From: an uncultured Granulosicoccaceae bacterium
GTDB lineage: Bacteria; Pseudomonadota; Gammaproteobacteria; Granulosicoccales; Granulosicoccaceae
DNA length: 44,206 bases
Assembly (NCBI GenBank): GCA_938028465.1
Contig: CALJAA010000140.1
Location: 1-44,206 of the forward strand
Direction of reading: 5' to 3'
The position numbers were made by a program, and so were the translations under genes. The first letter of the stretch is position 1. Every line of letters begins with the position of its first letter. This document shows positions 1 to 8,027 of the stretch, in pieces. The notes beneath the pieces are model-generated. The model was not told the DNA's origin. It ran no database searches and was given only the letters and a program-made list of their open reading frames with translations.

Positions 1-2
1 TT

Positions 3-76
3 TGGAGGCTGAACCCGGAGTCGAACCGAGGTAAACGGATTTGCAATCCGGTGCATAGCCACTCTGCCATTCAGCC
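3..76 (-). tRNA. tRNA-Cys (anticodon GCA)
   Basis: The minus strand folds as a 74-nt tRNA. The acceptor arms are GGCTGAA and TTCAGCC, followed by a T discriminator and an encoded CCA. The T-arm holds GGTTCGACTCC, and the anticodon loop TTGCAAA places GCA at plus positions 44-42. The first anticodon-stem pair (C27-U43) is a mismatch where E. coli tRNA-Cys has G-U. It lies downstream of tRNA-Gly on the same strand, with a terminator between them, so it probably has its own promoter. The cysteinyl-tRNA synthetase gene is about 4 kb away. Confidence 0.96.
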
Positions 77-200
77 AAACCTTATACAGCGATGGGCTAT
101 GCGAGCCACGCTGCTGTTCTATTACTTTTACTTCCTTGCTAGATACTGAGAATAGCAGGATTTAAAGCCACTACACCAAACTATCCAGCGGTACAACGTA

Positions 201-222
201 AAAACCCCGCACTAACGGGGCT
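201..222 (-). terminator. Intrinsic terminator after tRNA-Gly
   Basis: Read on the minus strand, CCCCG-TTAGTG-CGGGG forms a 5-bp GC stem directly followed by five T residues. It starts 12 nt beyond the tRNA-Gly 3' end. This is the usual form of a Rho-independent terminator and separates tRNA-Gly from tRNA-Cys. Confidence 0.8.
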
Positions 223-233
223 TTAGAATTCAG

Positions 234-309
234 TGGAGCGGGAAACGAGATTCGAACTCGCGACCTCAACCTTGGCAAGGTTGCGCTCTACCAGCTGAGC
301 TATTCCCGC
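234..309 (-). tRNA. tRNA-Gly (anticodon GCC)
   Basis: The minus strand folds as a 76-nt tRNA. The acceptor arms are GCGGGAA and TTCCCGC, with T discriminator and encoded CCA. The D-arm is AGCTCAGCTGGTAGAGC and the T-loop is GTTCGAATC. The anticodon GCC is in the loop of the AACCTTGCCAAGGTT hairpin. It reads GGC/GGU glycine codons. A terminator follows at once. Confidence 0.97.
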
Positions 310-381
310 ACCGAAGCCCCTATTGTGGGATGCCTTAAGGCCGCTGTCAAGCATACCTATCAGATAAATAAAGATAAATGG

Positions 382-1401
382 TTATGCCGCAGTTTCAGCT
401 GTGGATAACTGTGATGAGATCATCGTTGGCAGATCCGAATCGCTCGCCAACAACCCAATTTCGATCGCATTGGCAAATGCTAGTGCATCGGCACTGCCAT
501 GGCTTTTGATCACGACACCCTGCAAACCAAGCAAACTTGCACCGTTATAGCGACGTGGGTCGATCCGCTTACGAAACGCTTTTAATATCGGCATGGCAAA
601 CAGGCCGATCAATTTATTAAGTGGGTTGCGTTTGAATTCTTCCTTCAGGTAGTGCGACACCATTCGAGCAACGCCTTCGCTCGTCTTTAATGAAATGTTG
701 CCTACAAAGCCATCACACACCACGACATCCACTCTATCAGTGTAGATCTCATTGCCTTCTACAAAACCAATATAGTTAAGAGCACTGTTGCCGATGAGCT
801 GCGCTGCATCTTTTACTTGCTCGTTGCCTTTAATATCTTCTGATCCGATATTCAGTAAACCCACTCGAGGCGCTTTAACACCATCAACCGCTTCGGCCAG
901 TATCGACCCCATGCAAGCAAACTGATACAGGTGCTCGGCGGTACAATCGATATTAGCGCCTAGGTCAAGCATATGAGTGTGGCCATCAATGGCTGGGATA
1001 GTTGTGCAGATAGCCGGGCGATCTATACCAGGTGCTGTTTTTAACACAAACCGACTGATGGCCATCAACGCGCCGGTATTGCCTGCACTCACTGCAGCAG
1101 AGGCGCGCCCTTCTTTCACCATATTGATGGCGATGCGCATGGATGATGTTTTTTTATTGCGTAGGGCTACAGCAGCGGTATCTTCCATTGTCACCACTTG
1201 ATCGGCGGGCACAATAGCGTAACGGCCTTCTGGTAAAGGCTTACTACCGATGTGTTTTTTGATGGTGTCGGGATCACCAACAAGCAACAGGTGCACATCA
1301 TCACGACTCTCAAATACACGCCGCACCGCATCCACAATAACAGCCGTGCCACGATCGCCGCTCATGGCGTCAACCGCAACTGTGGTTAAGGGTGTTTGCA
1401 T
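382..1401 (-). CDS. plsX: Phosphate acyltransferase PlsX
   Basis: PlsX converts acyl-ACP and phosphate to acyl-phosphate, the acyl donor for the first step of phospholipid synthesis; it acts at the inner face of the membrane. The 339-residue length and the N-terminal VAVDAMSGDRG fit the family, as do GNTGALMA, LDLGANIDC and VCDGFVGNI. It starts with ATG and follows rpmF by 74 bp in the conserved yceD-rpmF-plsX order. In E. coli fabH, fabD and fabG come next. Here the tRNA-Gly gene follows, so the fatty-acid genes have been separated from plsX. Confidence 0.97.
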   Translation of the reverse strand: MQTPLTTVAVDAMSGDRGTAVIVDAVRRVFESRDDVHLLLVGDPDTIKKHIGSKPLPEGRYAIVPADQVVTMEDTAAVALRNKKTSSMRIAINMVKEGRASAAVSAGNTGALMAISRFVLKTAPGIDRPAICTTIPAIDGHTHMLDLGANIDCTAEHLYQFACMGSILAEAVDGVKAPRVGLLNIGSEDIKGNEQVKDAAQLIGNSALNYIGFVEGNEIYTDRVDVVVCDGFVGNISLKTSEGVARMVSHYLKEEFKRNPLNKLIGLFAMPILKAFRKRIDPRRYNGASLLGLQGVVIKSHGSADALAFANAIEIGLLASDSDLPTMISSQLSTAETAA

Positions 1402-1475
1402 TTAGATTGAGGGGAGTTCGAAAGATTGAGGCAGAGTGCTTTCCACCTCAACAATTCGATGATTAGGCTATAGGC

Positions 1476-1673
1476 CTAGTCTTCGTCGTCTTCGACTTCG
1501 GCTACGTCAGCAACAACTTGCTGGCCGCGATAAAAACCGTCAGCAGTGATGTGATGACGACGGTGAGTTTCACCTGTTGTAGGATCAGTTGAAAGAGTTG
1601 GGCCTTTCAAACTGTCGTGTGAACGTCGCATACCACGTCGTGATGGGGTCTTGCGAGATTTCTGTACTGCCAT
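1476..1673 (-). CDS. rpmF: 50S ribosomal protein L32
   Basis: This small basic protein of the large ribosomal subunit has 65 residues. The N-terminus [20 protein letters not shown] is typical of L32, and HRRHHIT follows in the middle. The tail is acidic (EVEDDED), longer than in E. coli L32 (57 aa). It lacks the Cys pairs of zinc-binding L32 forms, so it is the zinc-free type. It lies between yceD and plsX, presumably in one transcript. Confidence 0.97.
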   Translation of the reverse strand: MAVQKSRKTPSRRGMRRSHDSLKGPTLSTDPTTGETHRRHHITADGFYRGQQVVADVAEVEDDED

Positions 1674-1754
1674 TGTCTTAGCTTCCGTAATTTATTGTTT
1701 AGGAATTACGTGTTAGGTAATTCGTTTTTAACTTTAGTACTTTGAAGTGCGTGG

Positions 1755-1774
1755 ATTCCCGCTTTCGCGGGAAT
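1755..1774. repeat. Short palindrome, ATTCCC-N8-GGGAAT
   Basis: A perfect 8-bp inverted repeat, ATTCCCGC/GCGGGAAT, with a 4-nt TTTC loop lies between yceD and rpmF. Its right flank continues as GAC, matching the outer part of the 26-bp palindromes at 7441, 7955 and 9778, so it is a diverged relative of that family. The form ATTCCC-N8-GGGAAT also equals the consensus of the neisserial dRS3 repeat; that may be convergence. It would form a hairpin in the yceD-rpmF mRNA. Confidence 0.8.
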
Positions 1775-1782
1775 GACATTAC

Positions 1783-2316
1783 TTACTTCAGTTTTAGATC
1801 TTTCTTTAAAGCTTCTAGCGCTTCAAACGGTTTACGCTTTTCTTCTTTAATGCCTTCCGGCAATTTTCCAAACTCCATCTTGCCAACCTGACAACGCTCA
1901 TCACCTTCTTCGTGGCGAGCAACATCTGGCAATTGCAAGATGATTTCATCTTCAAAAAGATCCACTATTTGGATCTTTCGGTCTTCATCCAATAAAACCG
2001 GATCTAACTCGTCGCTTAGCGCTTCGGCCTTTTCTTCTGATTCAACGCAAATCAGCGAAAACGGCTTATCAACGTTAAGCGTCATTGGTTGCAAGCAACG
2101 CTGGCAAAGTAAACCGAGCTCGGCCTGCAGTTGCCCGTAAACTTTGGTGTGGGCATCCCAGGCTGCAAACCGACATTCAGCGGTGAAATCGCCCTGTGTA
2201 TCGTTGAGCAGCTCGGCTAATCGCTTGAACTGAACCAACGGCACTCGCACCGAGTAAACTGTATTTTCTCGGGCTAGCAGCTCCGGCTGTATTTGGCTGG
2301 TAATTGGCTTGCCCAT
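1783..2316 (-). CDS. yceD: YceD/DUF177 23S rRNA accumulation protein
   Basis: YceD-family proteins are needed for normal 23S rRNA levels in bacteria and plastids; the mechanism is not known. The 177-residue protein carries the family signature LGLLCQRCLQPM (a CxxC pair) followed by an acidic stretch and DLFEDEIILQLPDVARHE. It ends in a lysine-rich tail (ALKKDLKLK). It is the first gene of the yceD-rpmF-plsX unit and is divergent from yceF with 37 bp between start codons, the same arrangement as in E. coli. Confidence 0.93.
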   Translation of the reverse strand: MGKPITSQIQPELLARENTVYSVRVPLVQFKRLAELLNDTQGDFTAECRFAAWDAHTKVYGQLQAELGLLCQRCLQPMTLNVDKPFSLICVESEEKAEALSDELDPVLLDEDRKIQIVDLFEDEIILQLPDVARHEEGDERCQVGKMEFGKLPEGIKEEKRKPFEALEALKKDLKLK

Positions 2317-2353
2317 AACCCGCTGATTCTATCATAAATGAGCCAACTGACAA

Positions 2354-2926
2354 GTGTTGATCCTCGCATCCACCTCCAAATACCGTGCTGAACTGCTCAA
2401 TCGGCTGGGCCTACCCTTCGATGCCCGTGACCCGCAGATAGACGAGCCCGAACTACCTGGTGAGCCGTCTGCTGAGCGTGCCAGTCGCTTGGCACTGGAG
2501 AAGGCCGAAGCCATAGCTGCAAACTCGCCTCAGGCCATCATTATAGGTTCTGATCAGGTGGCTGCTGTGGGCGGCGAGTTATTGCATAAACCTGGGTCGA
2601 AGACCAACGCAATCGAGCAACTCAAACGGATGAGAGGCCAAGCGGTGATCTTTCATACGGCAGTAGCTGTGGTGGATGCCCGAAGCGGCAACCATCATCA
2701 AGCAGTGGATATCACCACGGCCACGATGCGGGCGTTACGAGACGACGAGATTGAGCGATACCTGGAAGCAGATCAACCCTTGGATTGTGCTGGGAGCTTT
2801 AAGGTGGAATCGCTGGGGATTAGCTTATTTGATTCGGTTAACACGGACGACCCAACCGCCTTGGTGGGTTTACCGTTAATAAAGCTATGTCGGATGCTCA
2901 GGCAGTGCGGGTTGTCTGTGCCCTAA
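2354..2926 (+). CDS. yceF: Maf/YceF nucleoside triphosphate pyrophosphatase
   Basis: Maf-family enzymes hydrolyse modified NTPs to NMP and pyrophosphate as house-cleaning. The YceF type prefers m7GTP. LILASTSKYRAELLNRLGLPF is split here by its conserved S-x-S-x-x-R motif. IGSDQVA holds the catalytic Asp in the YceF form, and HKPGSKTNAIEQL follows. The start must be GTG 2354 or TTG 2357, because an in-frame TGA lies directly upstream. The 190-residue length is normal. The stop overlaps the pgpA stop on the other strand by four bases (CTAA). Position opposite yceD-rpmF supports YceF rather than YhdE. Confidence 0.93.
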   Translation: MLILASTSKYRAELLNRLGLPFDARDPQIDEPELPGEPSAERASRLALEKAEAIAANSPQAIIIGSDQVAAVGGELLHKPGSKTNAIEQLKRMRGQAVIFHTAVAVVDARSGNHHQAVDITTATMRALRDDEIERYLEADQPLDCAGSFKVESLGISLFDSVNTDDPTALVGLPLIKLCRMLRQCGLSVP

Positions 2927-3423
2927 AGCTGCAAAGCCAAACTACCCAGATCAGTTAACAGCAATATCAAGTGCAGCACAATGGCGGCCATGATGCCGGC
3001 CAGCACATCATCAATCATGATGCCCAACCCGCCACTGACTTTTTTATCCGCCAAACCGATTGGCCACGGTTTTAAAATATCGAAAAAACGAAACAGCGCA
3101 AAGCCCAAGATGACCGTGACAATACTTAGCGGCACTAAAAACATCGCGACTAACAAACCAACCCATTCATCCCAAACAATCGCCGGGTGATCATGCGTTT
3201 GCATATAGCTTGCGCAGCTATCACATAGGTAAATACCCACCACAAACAGCAACACAGTGATGGCGCCGTACAACCATGGGTTACTCGGCATGATAAATAA
3301 CAGTGGGATTGCCGCGAGTGTACCAAAGGTACCAGGCGCTACCGGGGCTAAGCCCGAGCCCGCCCCCAAGGCAAGAAAGTTTTGCGGGTTAGCGAGTAAG
3401 GCTTGCTTCAAGCTAACTGCCAT
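2923..3423 (-). CDS. pgpA: Phosphatidylglycerophosphatase A
   Basis: PgpA removes the phosphate of phosphatidylglycerophosphate to give phosphatidylglycerol in the inner membrane. The 166-residue protein has the family motifs GSGLAPVAPGTFGTL near residue 22, WDEWVGLLVA in the middle and MIDDVLAGI near the C-terminus, with four hydrophobic helices. Its start overlaps the nusB stop (TAATG), so translation is likely coupled. In E. coli thiL lies between nusB and pgpA; it is missing here. Confidence 0.95.
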   Translation of the reverse strand: MAVSLKQALLANPQNFLALGAGSGLAPVAPGTFGTLAAIPLLFIMPSNPWLYGAITVLLFVVGIYLCDSCASYMQTHDHPAIVWDEWVGLLVAMFLVPLSIVTVILGFALFRFFDILKPWPIGLADKKVSGGLGIMIDDVLAGIMAAIVLHLILLLTDLGSLALQL

Positions 3424-3887
3424 TATTTTTTCGCGTTCATTTCTGGGGCGCGTAGTAGTAACGCCAGCTTATCGAGCACGCCGTTAACGTACTTGTGGCC
3501 TTGATCAGCACCGAAGCGTTTAGTGATTTCAACACCTTCGTTAATCACTACACGAGCAGGCGTTGCAAGTTGCTCGGATAACTCGTAACAACACAAACGC
3601 AATACGCTGCGCTCGATTGGATCAAGCTCGGGTAATGGCCGATCGAGTGCTTTCTCGAGTATCTCGTCAACGCTCTCAACATCGTGGCTTACCCCCTTAA
3701 ACAGCAAGGTAAAGTAATCAATGTCGGTGCGTTCCATTTCTTGGCGATCAAGAATTTCTTCATGCACGCTTGTGGCATCTGCGGATGTGATATCCCATTG
3801 ATACAGCGCCTGTAGCGCACGTTCGCGCGCCATACGTCTGGCTTGTTTTTTACTTACTTTATCCACGTCGCCAGCTCGTTTTACCAT
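3423..3887 (-). CDS. nusB: Transcription antitermination factor NusB
   Basis: NusB pairs with NusE (S10) on boxA RNA to promote rRNA transcription antitermination. [15 protein letters not shown] and the C-terminal [26 protein letters not shown] are strong family motifs. The start is uncertain. I chose ATG 3887 (154 aa), which overlaps the end of cysS by 29 bp. A GTG at 3908 would add seven residues, and a GTG at about 3866 would shorten the overlap. E. coli NusB has 139 residues. The stop overlaps the pgpA start. Confidence 0.95.
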   Translation of the reverse strand: MVKRAGDVDKVSKKQARRMARERALQALYQWDITSADATSVHEEILDRQEMERTDIDYFTLLFKGVSHDVESVDEILEKALDRPLPELDPIERSVLRLCCYELSEQLATPARVVINEGVEITKRFGADQGHKYVNGVLDKLALLLRAPEMNAKK

Positions 3888-5244
3888 CTTTGTCTTCGAG
3901 TATGACACCGTCTGCGGTGAGTTCGTCCCTTATCTCGTCACTTCGCGCCCAATCTTTATTATTGCGGGCTTCTACTCGTTCTTGAATGAGTGCTTCTATC
4001 TTGGCAGCATCTAGGCCGCTTTCATCAACTGAGCCTTGCAATACGGAGTCCGCATCGGCTTGAAGTATTCCTAAGCGTGCACCTAATTGCAGTAGCGTGT
4101 TAGCTAGCTTCAAACCGCGTTTGGATTCCGCCCCACCTTCTCGATTAACTTCGGTGGCTAGTTCAAACAAAACGGACAACGCAACCGGCGTGTTGAGATC
4201 ATCGTCCATCGCAGTTTGAAAACGCTCAACATGCTCACTTGATACCGAACGACTAGCATCGGCACCTACACCACGTAGCGCTGTATATAAACGCCTTAAT
4301 GATGCACGTGCATTATCTAACTGTGAATGTGAATAATTAAGTGGGCTGCGATAGTGCCCTGACATCAAAAAGAAACGCAGCTCTTCGCCGGAGTATGATT
4401 TGAGCACTTCTCGCACGGTAAAAAAGTTATGCAAAGATTTAGACATCTTCTCGTCATCCACTTGCACTAAACCGTTATGCATCCAATATCGCGCAAACGA
4501 CTTACCGGTTACCGCTTCTGTTTGGGCTATTTCGTTTTCATGATGTGGGAATTGCAAATCAGCGCCGCCGCCATGGATATCAATCTCTTCACCAAGCAGT
4601 TCCATTGCCATGGCTGAACATTCGATATGCCAACCGGGCCGGCCAGGCCCCCAATCGGAATCCCAGGCGGGTTCATCTGCCTTAGATGCTTTCCACAAAA
4701 CAAAATCCAATGGGTCACGTTTGCTGTTATCCACAGCCACGCGCTCGCCTGCGCGCAAATCTTCGACCTTCCGGCCTGATAATTTGCCGTATTCGGGAAA
4801 GCTGGACACGGCGTAATACACATCACCATTATCTGCTGGGTACGCCATGCCTTTATCTATAAGCGTCTTTATAAGGGAATGCATGCGTTCGATAGTGTTG
4901 GTTGCGCGCGGCTCGTGTGTAGGGCTAAGCAGGAGCAAACTGGCCTCATCTTGGTGCATGGCCTCGATATAGCGTTCGGTTAGATCATTAATGGATTCAC
5001 CGTTTTCTGCTGCCCGATTGATGATCTTGTCATCAATATCGGTGATGTTGCGCACGTACGTGACGTCGTAATCACTGGCCTGTAGGTGCCTAAACAGCAC
5101 GTCAAACGCCACCAACAGGCGAGCGTGGCCAACATGGCACAGATCATAAATTGTGATGCCGCACACATACATAGATACCTTTCCGGGCACTAACGGCTTA
5201 AAGGCTTCTTTCTTTCTACTTAGCGTGTTGTGGAGGTGCAGCAT
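3859..5244 (-). CDS. cysS: Cysteinyl-tRNA synthetase
   Basis: This class I synthetase charges tRNA-Cys. The HIGH motif is CHVGHA (residues 36-41), and the zinc site starts at Cys28 with GWHIECSAM and HHENE supplying further ligands. EKMSKSLHN is the KMSKS loop. The 461-residue length is normal. It starts with ATG and is divergent from the cyclophilin genes, as in E. coli, where cysS faces ppiB-lpxH. The 3' end runs into nusB, so cysS-nusB-pgpA is probably one transcript. Confidence 0.98.
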   Translation of the reverse strand: MLHLHNTLSRKKEAFKPLVPGKVSMYVCGITIYDLCHVGHARLLVAFDVLFRHLQASDYDVTYVRNITDIDDKIINRAAENGESINDLTERYIEAMHQDEASLLLLSPTHEPRATNTIERMHSLIKTLIDKGMAYPADNGDVYYAVSSFPEYGKLSGRKVEDLRAGERVAVDNSKRDPLDFVLWKASKADEPAWDSDWGPGRPGWHIECSAMAMELLGEEIDIHGGGADLQFPHHENEIAQTEAVTGKSFARYWMHNGLVQVDDEKMSKSLHNFFTVREVLKSYSGEELRFFLMSGHYRSPLNYSHSQLDNARASLRRLYTALRGVGADASRSVSSEHVERFQTAMDDDLNTPVALSVLFELATEVNREGGAESKRGLKLANTLLQLGARLGILQADADSVLQGSVDESGLDAAKIEALIQERVEARNNKDWARSDEIRDELTADGVILEDKDGKTSWRRG

Positions 5245-5409
5245 TTACGACTCGGGTATGTGATTAGTTTTGAACCAAGTTACGGCTCAAATTAGGATCA
5301 ATAGGTGGAACTGTAGCAGATTACCCGATGGTTACCGGTGTCTGCGTTTGGCATAATACCCGCTAGAATTAACCCCGACTCCTTGGCATTACTAAAATCG
5401 GACGCCGTC

Positions 5410-6102
5410 ATGCGCTTCAGCCCAATTCTATTCATCCTTGCAACACTGCTTACTTCGAGCCTTTCAAGCCAAGTGCTTGCTGACCCACCTGTGGTCGAGC
5501 TCAAAACCAGCGAAGGTATGTTGCTGCTCGAACTCGAACCTGAATTAGCACCCACCACCGTGGCTAACTTTCTCGACTACGTAGAAGATGGTTTTTACAA
5601 TGGCACGATCTTCCATCGTGTTATCGATGGCTTCATGATTCAAGGCGGTGGTTTTACTGCTGACTATCAACGCAAGGAAACCCGCAAACCCATTATTAAT
5701 GAAGCAAACAACGGCTTACGCAATCAGCGATACACCATCGCTATGGCACGCACTAACGCACCTCATTCGGCTACAGCGCAGTTCTTTATCAACAGTGAAG
5801 ACAACAACAACCTTGATCACACCGGCACCACTGTACGCGGTTGGGGTTACACCGTTTTCGGTCGTGTTATTGATGGCCACGATGTGGTTGATCAAATTGG
5901 GCAAGCACCCACTGGCCCAGGCGGCCCATTTAGCCGAGACGCGCCACGCTCAAAAATCATCATAGAGAGCGCTATTTGGTTAAAACCAGGCGAGGAAGAA
6001 GCAGAAGATGCGGCCCCAGCTGCACCGGCTCTGGTTAATCCAGATGATGCTGAACCTGTGAGCAAAGCCTTAGAACAATCAGGCGCACTAGCCATCCAGT
6101 AA
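5410..6102 (+). CDS. ppiA: Exported peptidyl-prolyl cis-trans isomerase (cyclophilin A type)
   Basis: Cyclophilins speed cis-trans isomerisation of proline bonds. The chosen ATG gives a 230-residue protein with a signal peptide (MRFSPILFILATLLTSSLSS, cleavage after VLA). The frame stays open upstream to GTG 5338, but that would bury the signal. Core motifs are IFHRVIDGFMIQGGG with the catalytic Arg, and ARTNAPHSATAQFFIN. After the cyclophilin fold there is an extra tail of about 40 residues rich in Glu, Asp, Ala and Pro, not usual for the family. It is followed by a cytosolic paralogue. Confidence 0.95.
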   Translation: MRFSPILFILATLLTSSLSSQVLADPPVVELKTSEGMLLLELEPELAPTTVANFLDYVEDGFYNGTIFHRVIDGFMIQGGGFTADYQRKETRKPIINEANNGLRNQRYTIAMARTNAPHSATAQFFINSEDNNNLDHTGTTVRGWGYTVFGRVIDGHDVVDQIGQAPTGPGGPFSRDAPRSKIIIESAIWLKPGEEEAEDAAPAAPALVNPDDAEPVSKALEQSGALAIQ

Positions 6103-6151
6103 GCCTATTGCTGGTAAACTGGCGTTTTTACTAATAGCGTCGATACCAGCA

Positions 6152-6646
6152 ATGAAAGCCACACTAAAAACAAACAAGGGCACAATCGTGCTCGAGCTCG
6201 ATACCGCAGCGGCTCCTTTAACTTGCGCCAACTTCAAGCAGTACGCTGATGATGGCCATTTTGATAACACTATTTTCCATCGCGTTATCCCTAATTTCAT
6301 GATTCAGGGCGGCGGTTTCGATGCTGATATGAATCAAAAGCCAACACGTGAAAACATTAAAAACGAAGCGGCTAACGGCTTGCTTAACGCGGTTGGCACA
6401 ATCGCCATGGCCCGTACGCCAGACCCACATTCAGCTAGCTCGCAGTTTTTTATTAACCTAAACGACAACGATTTCCTCAACTTTAAAGATGATTCGCAAG
6501 CCGGTTTTGGTTATTGCGTATTTGGAAAAACAGTTGAAGGTATGGATGCAGTGAATGCGATTGCCGCAGTTGCTACGGGTAACGTCGGCGGCCACGGCGA
6601 CGTACCAACAGAAACGGTATTAATTGAATCAATTACTGTTGAATAA
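6152..6646 (+). CDS. ppiB: Cytosolic peptidyl-prolyl cis-trans isomerase (cyclophilin B)
   Basis: This 164-residue cyclophilin has no signal peptide and starts directly with the first beta strand (MKATLKTNKGTIVLELD). It carries IFHRVIPNFMIQGGGFD with the catalytic Arg, and ARTPDPHSASSQFFINL. It lies 49 bp after the exported cyclophilin and 40 bp before lpxH, so the three genes are probably cotranscribed. The two cyclophilins are recognisably similar, pointing to duplication with one copy gaining a signal peptide. Confidence 0.96.
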   Translation: MKATLKTNKGTIVLELDTAAAPLTCANFKQYADDGHFDNTIFHRVIPNFMIQGGGFDADMNQKPTRENIKNEAANGLLNAVGTIAMARTPDPHSASSQFFINLNDNDFLNFKDDSQAGFGYCVFGKTVEGMDAVNAIAAVATGNVGGHGDVPTETVLIESITVE

Positions 6647-6686
6647 GCATCGCCGTACTACAAGCGTCCATTAGCGAACCCTCGCA

Positions 6687-7430
6687 ATGACAAACGCCAA
6701 CCTTGCAGCATCTGCTGATCAGCCCATCTTGCTGATCAGCGATCTGCATCTGGCGCCTGAACGGCCAGCCACAATCGAGTTGGCTCATCGATACCTAAAG
6801 CATGCGCACGGTGCTAGCGCGTTGTTTATCATCGGCGATTTATTTGAATACTGGTTAGGCGATGACGCCATCGACCCCGCCATGCAATCAACAATCGATG
6901 CGCTTCATGCAGTGAGTCAATCCGGCACTGCAGTGTATTTAATGCACGGCAATCGCGACTTTTTGTTGGGCGAGCAATTCGCTACGCAGATTGGCGCGAC
7001 CTTAATTCGCGATGATGAAATTGTATTTAACCTGAATGACCAAGCCGTCACGCTTTTGCACGGCGACACACTCTGCACTGATGATCACGGTTATCAACAA
7101 TTGCGCAACCTACTTCGCGCACCTGCTTGGCAACAAGACTTTTTATCTAAAACGGTACCCGAACGAATAGAGATGGCTGCGCAACTACGCGAGAAAAGCC
7201 GCGAAGCGGTTGCTGATAAATCTATGGAGATTATGGACGTTAACCCGCAAGCGGTTAGCTCAGCTTTTGAAAAACATAAAACGCCTTTGATGATTCATGG
7301 CCATACACATCGCCCGCAAGATCACACCGGCACGCAACGCCGAATGGTTTTGGGTGATTGGCATGATGATCATGCAATGGTTGGGCGCTTCGATGGTGTT
7401 GAGTTTGTGTTGGAGAAGTTTTCGGGTTAG
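6687..7430 (+). CDS. lpxH: UDP-2,3-diacylglucosamine diphosphatase LpxH
   Basis: LpxH cleaves UDP-2,3-diacylglucosamine to lipid X in lipid A synthesis, as a peripheral inner-membrane metallophosphoesterase. All metal motifs are visible: LLISDLHL, GDLFEYWLGDD, MHGNRDFLLG, TLLHGDTLC and HGHTHRP. The 247-residue length fits. It shows the cell has a lipopolysaccharide outer membrane. It follows ppiB, a conserved pairing, and a 26-bp palindrome lies ten bases after its stop. Confidence 0.97.
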   Translation: MTNANLAASADQPILLISDLHLAPERPATIELAHRYLKHAHGASALFIIGDLFEYWLGDDAIDPAMQSTIDALHAVSQSGTAVYLMHGNRDFLLGEQFATQIGATLIRDDEIVFNLNDQAVTLLHGDTLCTDDHGYQQLRNLLRAPAWQQDFLSKTVPERIEMAAQLREKSREAVADKSMEIMDVNPQAVSSAFEKHKTPLMIHGHTHRPQDHTGTQRRMVLGDWHDDHAMVGRFDGVEFVLEKFSG

Positions 7431-7440
7431 TTCTCACACT

Positions 7441-7466
7441 GTCATCCCCGCGTAGGCGGGGATGAC
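7441..7466. repeat. 26-bp palindrome, copy 1 (loop GTAG)
   Basis: Perfect 11-bp arms GTCATCCCCGC and GCGGGGATGAC surround the 4-nt loop GTAG, just after the lpxH stop. No T-run follows directly, so it is not a classical intrinsic terminator, but the hairpin would be very stable and could protect mRNA 3' ends. It is one of three perfect copies in the window. Confidence 0.93.
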
Positions 7467-7575
7467 CAGACAATAGTTTTCGTTTAAACCCCATAAAGAA
7501 TTGATTGTTTGTGCCAGCAGCCTCTCTGCCGCTAACATACCCATCTATTATCAATTATATAAAGGGCGCAAGTAC

Positions 7576-7920
7576 ATGAGCTTTTTTAAACGTATCATCA
7601 ACACCTTGCAACGTAGCAAGCAAAGAGAAGCACTTTACTTCCTAGAAGGCATGTCAGAGCGCCAGCTTATTGATTGTGGTTTCTCACCTATGCTTGTGTC
7701 ACAAGGGCTAAAAGCTTGGCCTTGGCGTATTGATAGCATTACGCCTGACACTTCTACTTTAGAGAACATACTAAATACAGAAGAGCGCAACGTTGAACAG
7801 TTGAATCGTTACTCGGATGTTGAGTTAGCTGACCTTGGTATCCGTCGCGGTATGATTAGTGACGCAGTGCGAAATGGCCGGGCTGGCATTGATGAAACTG
7901 AGATAAGTGAAGCGGCTTAG
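7576..7920 (+). CDS. Small protein with two DUF1127-like segments
   Basis: The 114-residue protein starts at ATG 7576; an upstream GTG-type start would add residues unlike the family. The first segment, MSFFKRIINTLQRSKQREAL then MSERQLIDCGFSPMLV and KAWPW, resembles YjiS/DUF1127. After a linker, LNRYSDVELADLGIRRGMI and DAVRNGRAGID form a second, more canonical DUF1127 motif. In alphaproteobacteria, short DUF1127 proteins have been linked to RNA turnover and to phosphate and carbon metabolism. The role of this longer form is not known to me. It stands alone between two palindromes. Confidence 0.8.
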   Translation: MSFFKRIINTLQRSKQREALYFLEGMSERQLIDCGFSPMLVSQGLKAWPWRIDSITPDTSTLENILNTEERNVEQLNRYSDVELADLGIRRGMISDAVRNGRAGIDETEISEAA

Positions 7921-7954
7921 AAACATTTTGGTCATGGTGTCATCCTGCCATAGT

Positions 7955-7980
7955 GTCATCCCCGCGCAGGCGGGGATGAC
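7955..7980. repeat. 26-bp palindrome, copy 2 (loop GCAG)
   Basis: The same perfect 11-bp arms as copy 1 with loop GCAG lie between the convergent DUF1127 and DUF2330 genes. A partial left arm (GTCATCCTGCC) occurs 17 bp upstream, at about 7938, and may be a decayed copy. Confidence 0.93.
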
Positions 7981-8027
7981 AATTCCACTGGATGAGGATA
8001 TCTCCAAATGACAGTAGCGCGGTATGA

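Noticed and set aside
77..198. Possible decayed tRNA between tRNA-Gly and tRNA-Cys
   Set aside because: No pair of acceptor arms or T-loop GTTCGA could be found in the interval.
1415..1440. Hairpin TTGAGG...CCTCAA between rpmF and plsX as a terminator
   Set aside because: The stem is only six pairs with a large loop and no proper T-run; the genes are expected to be cotranscribed.
7255..7554. Minus-strand frame of 99 codons over the lpxH end
   Set aside because: Runs through palindrome copy 1 (HPRLRGDD is its translation in another frame) and antisense to lpxH.
7825..8007. Minus-strand frame containing VIPACAGMT
   Set aside because: It is the translation of the 26-bp palindrome (copy 2), a well-known source of false proteins. 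The rest overlaps the DUF1127 gene antisense.
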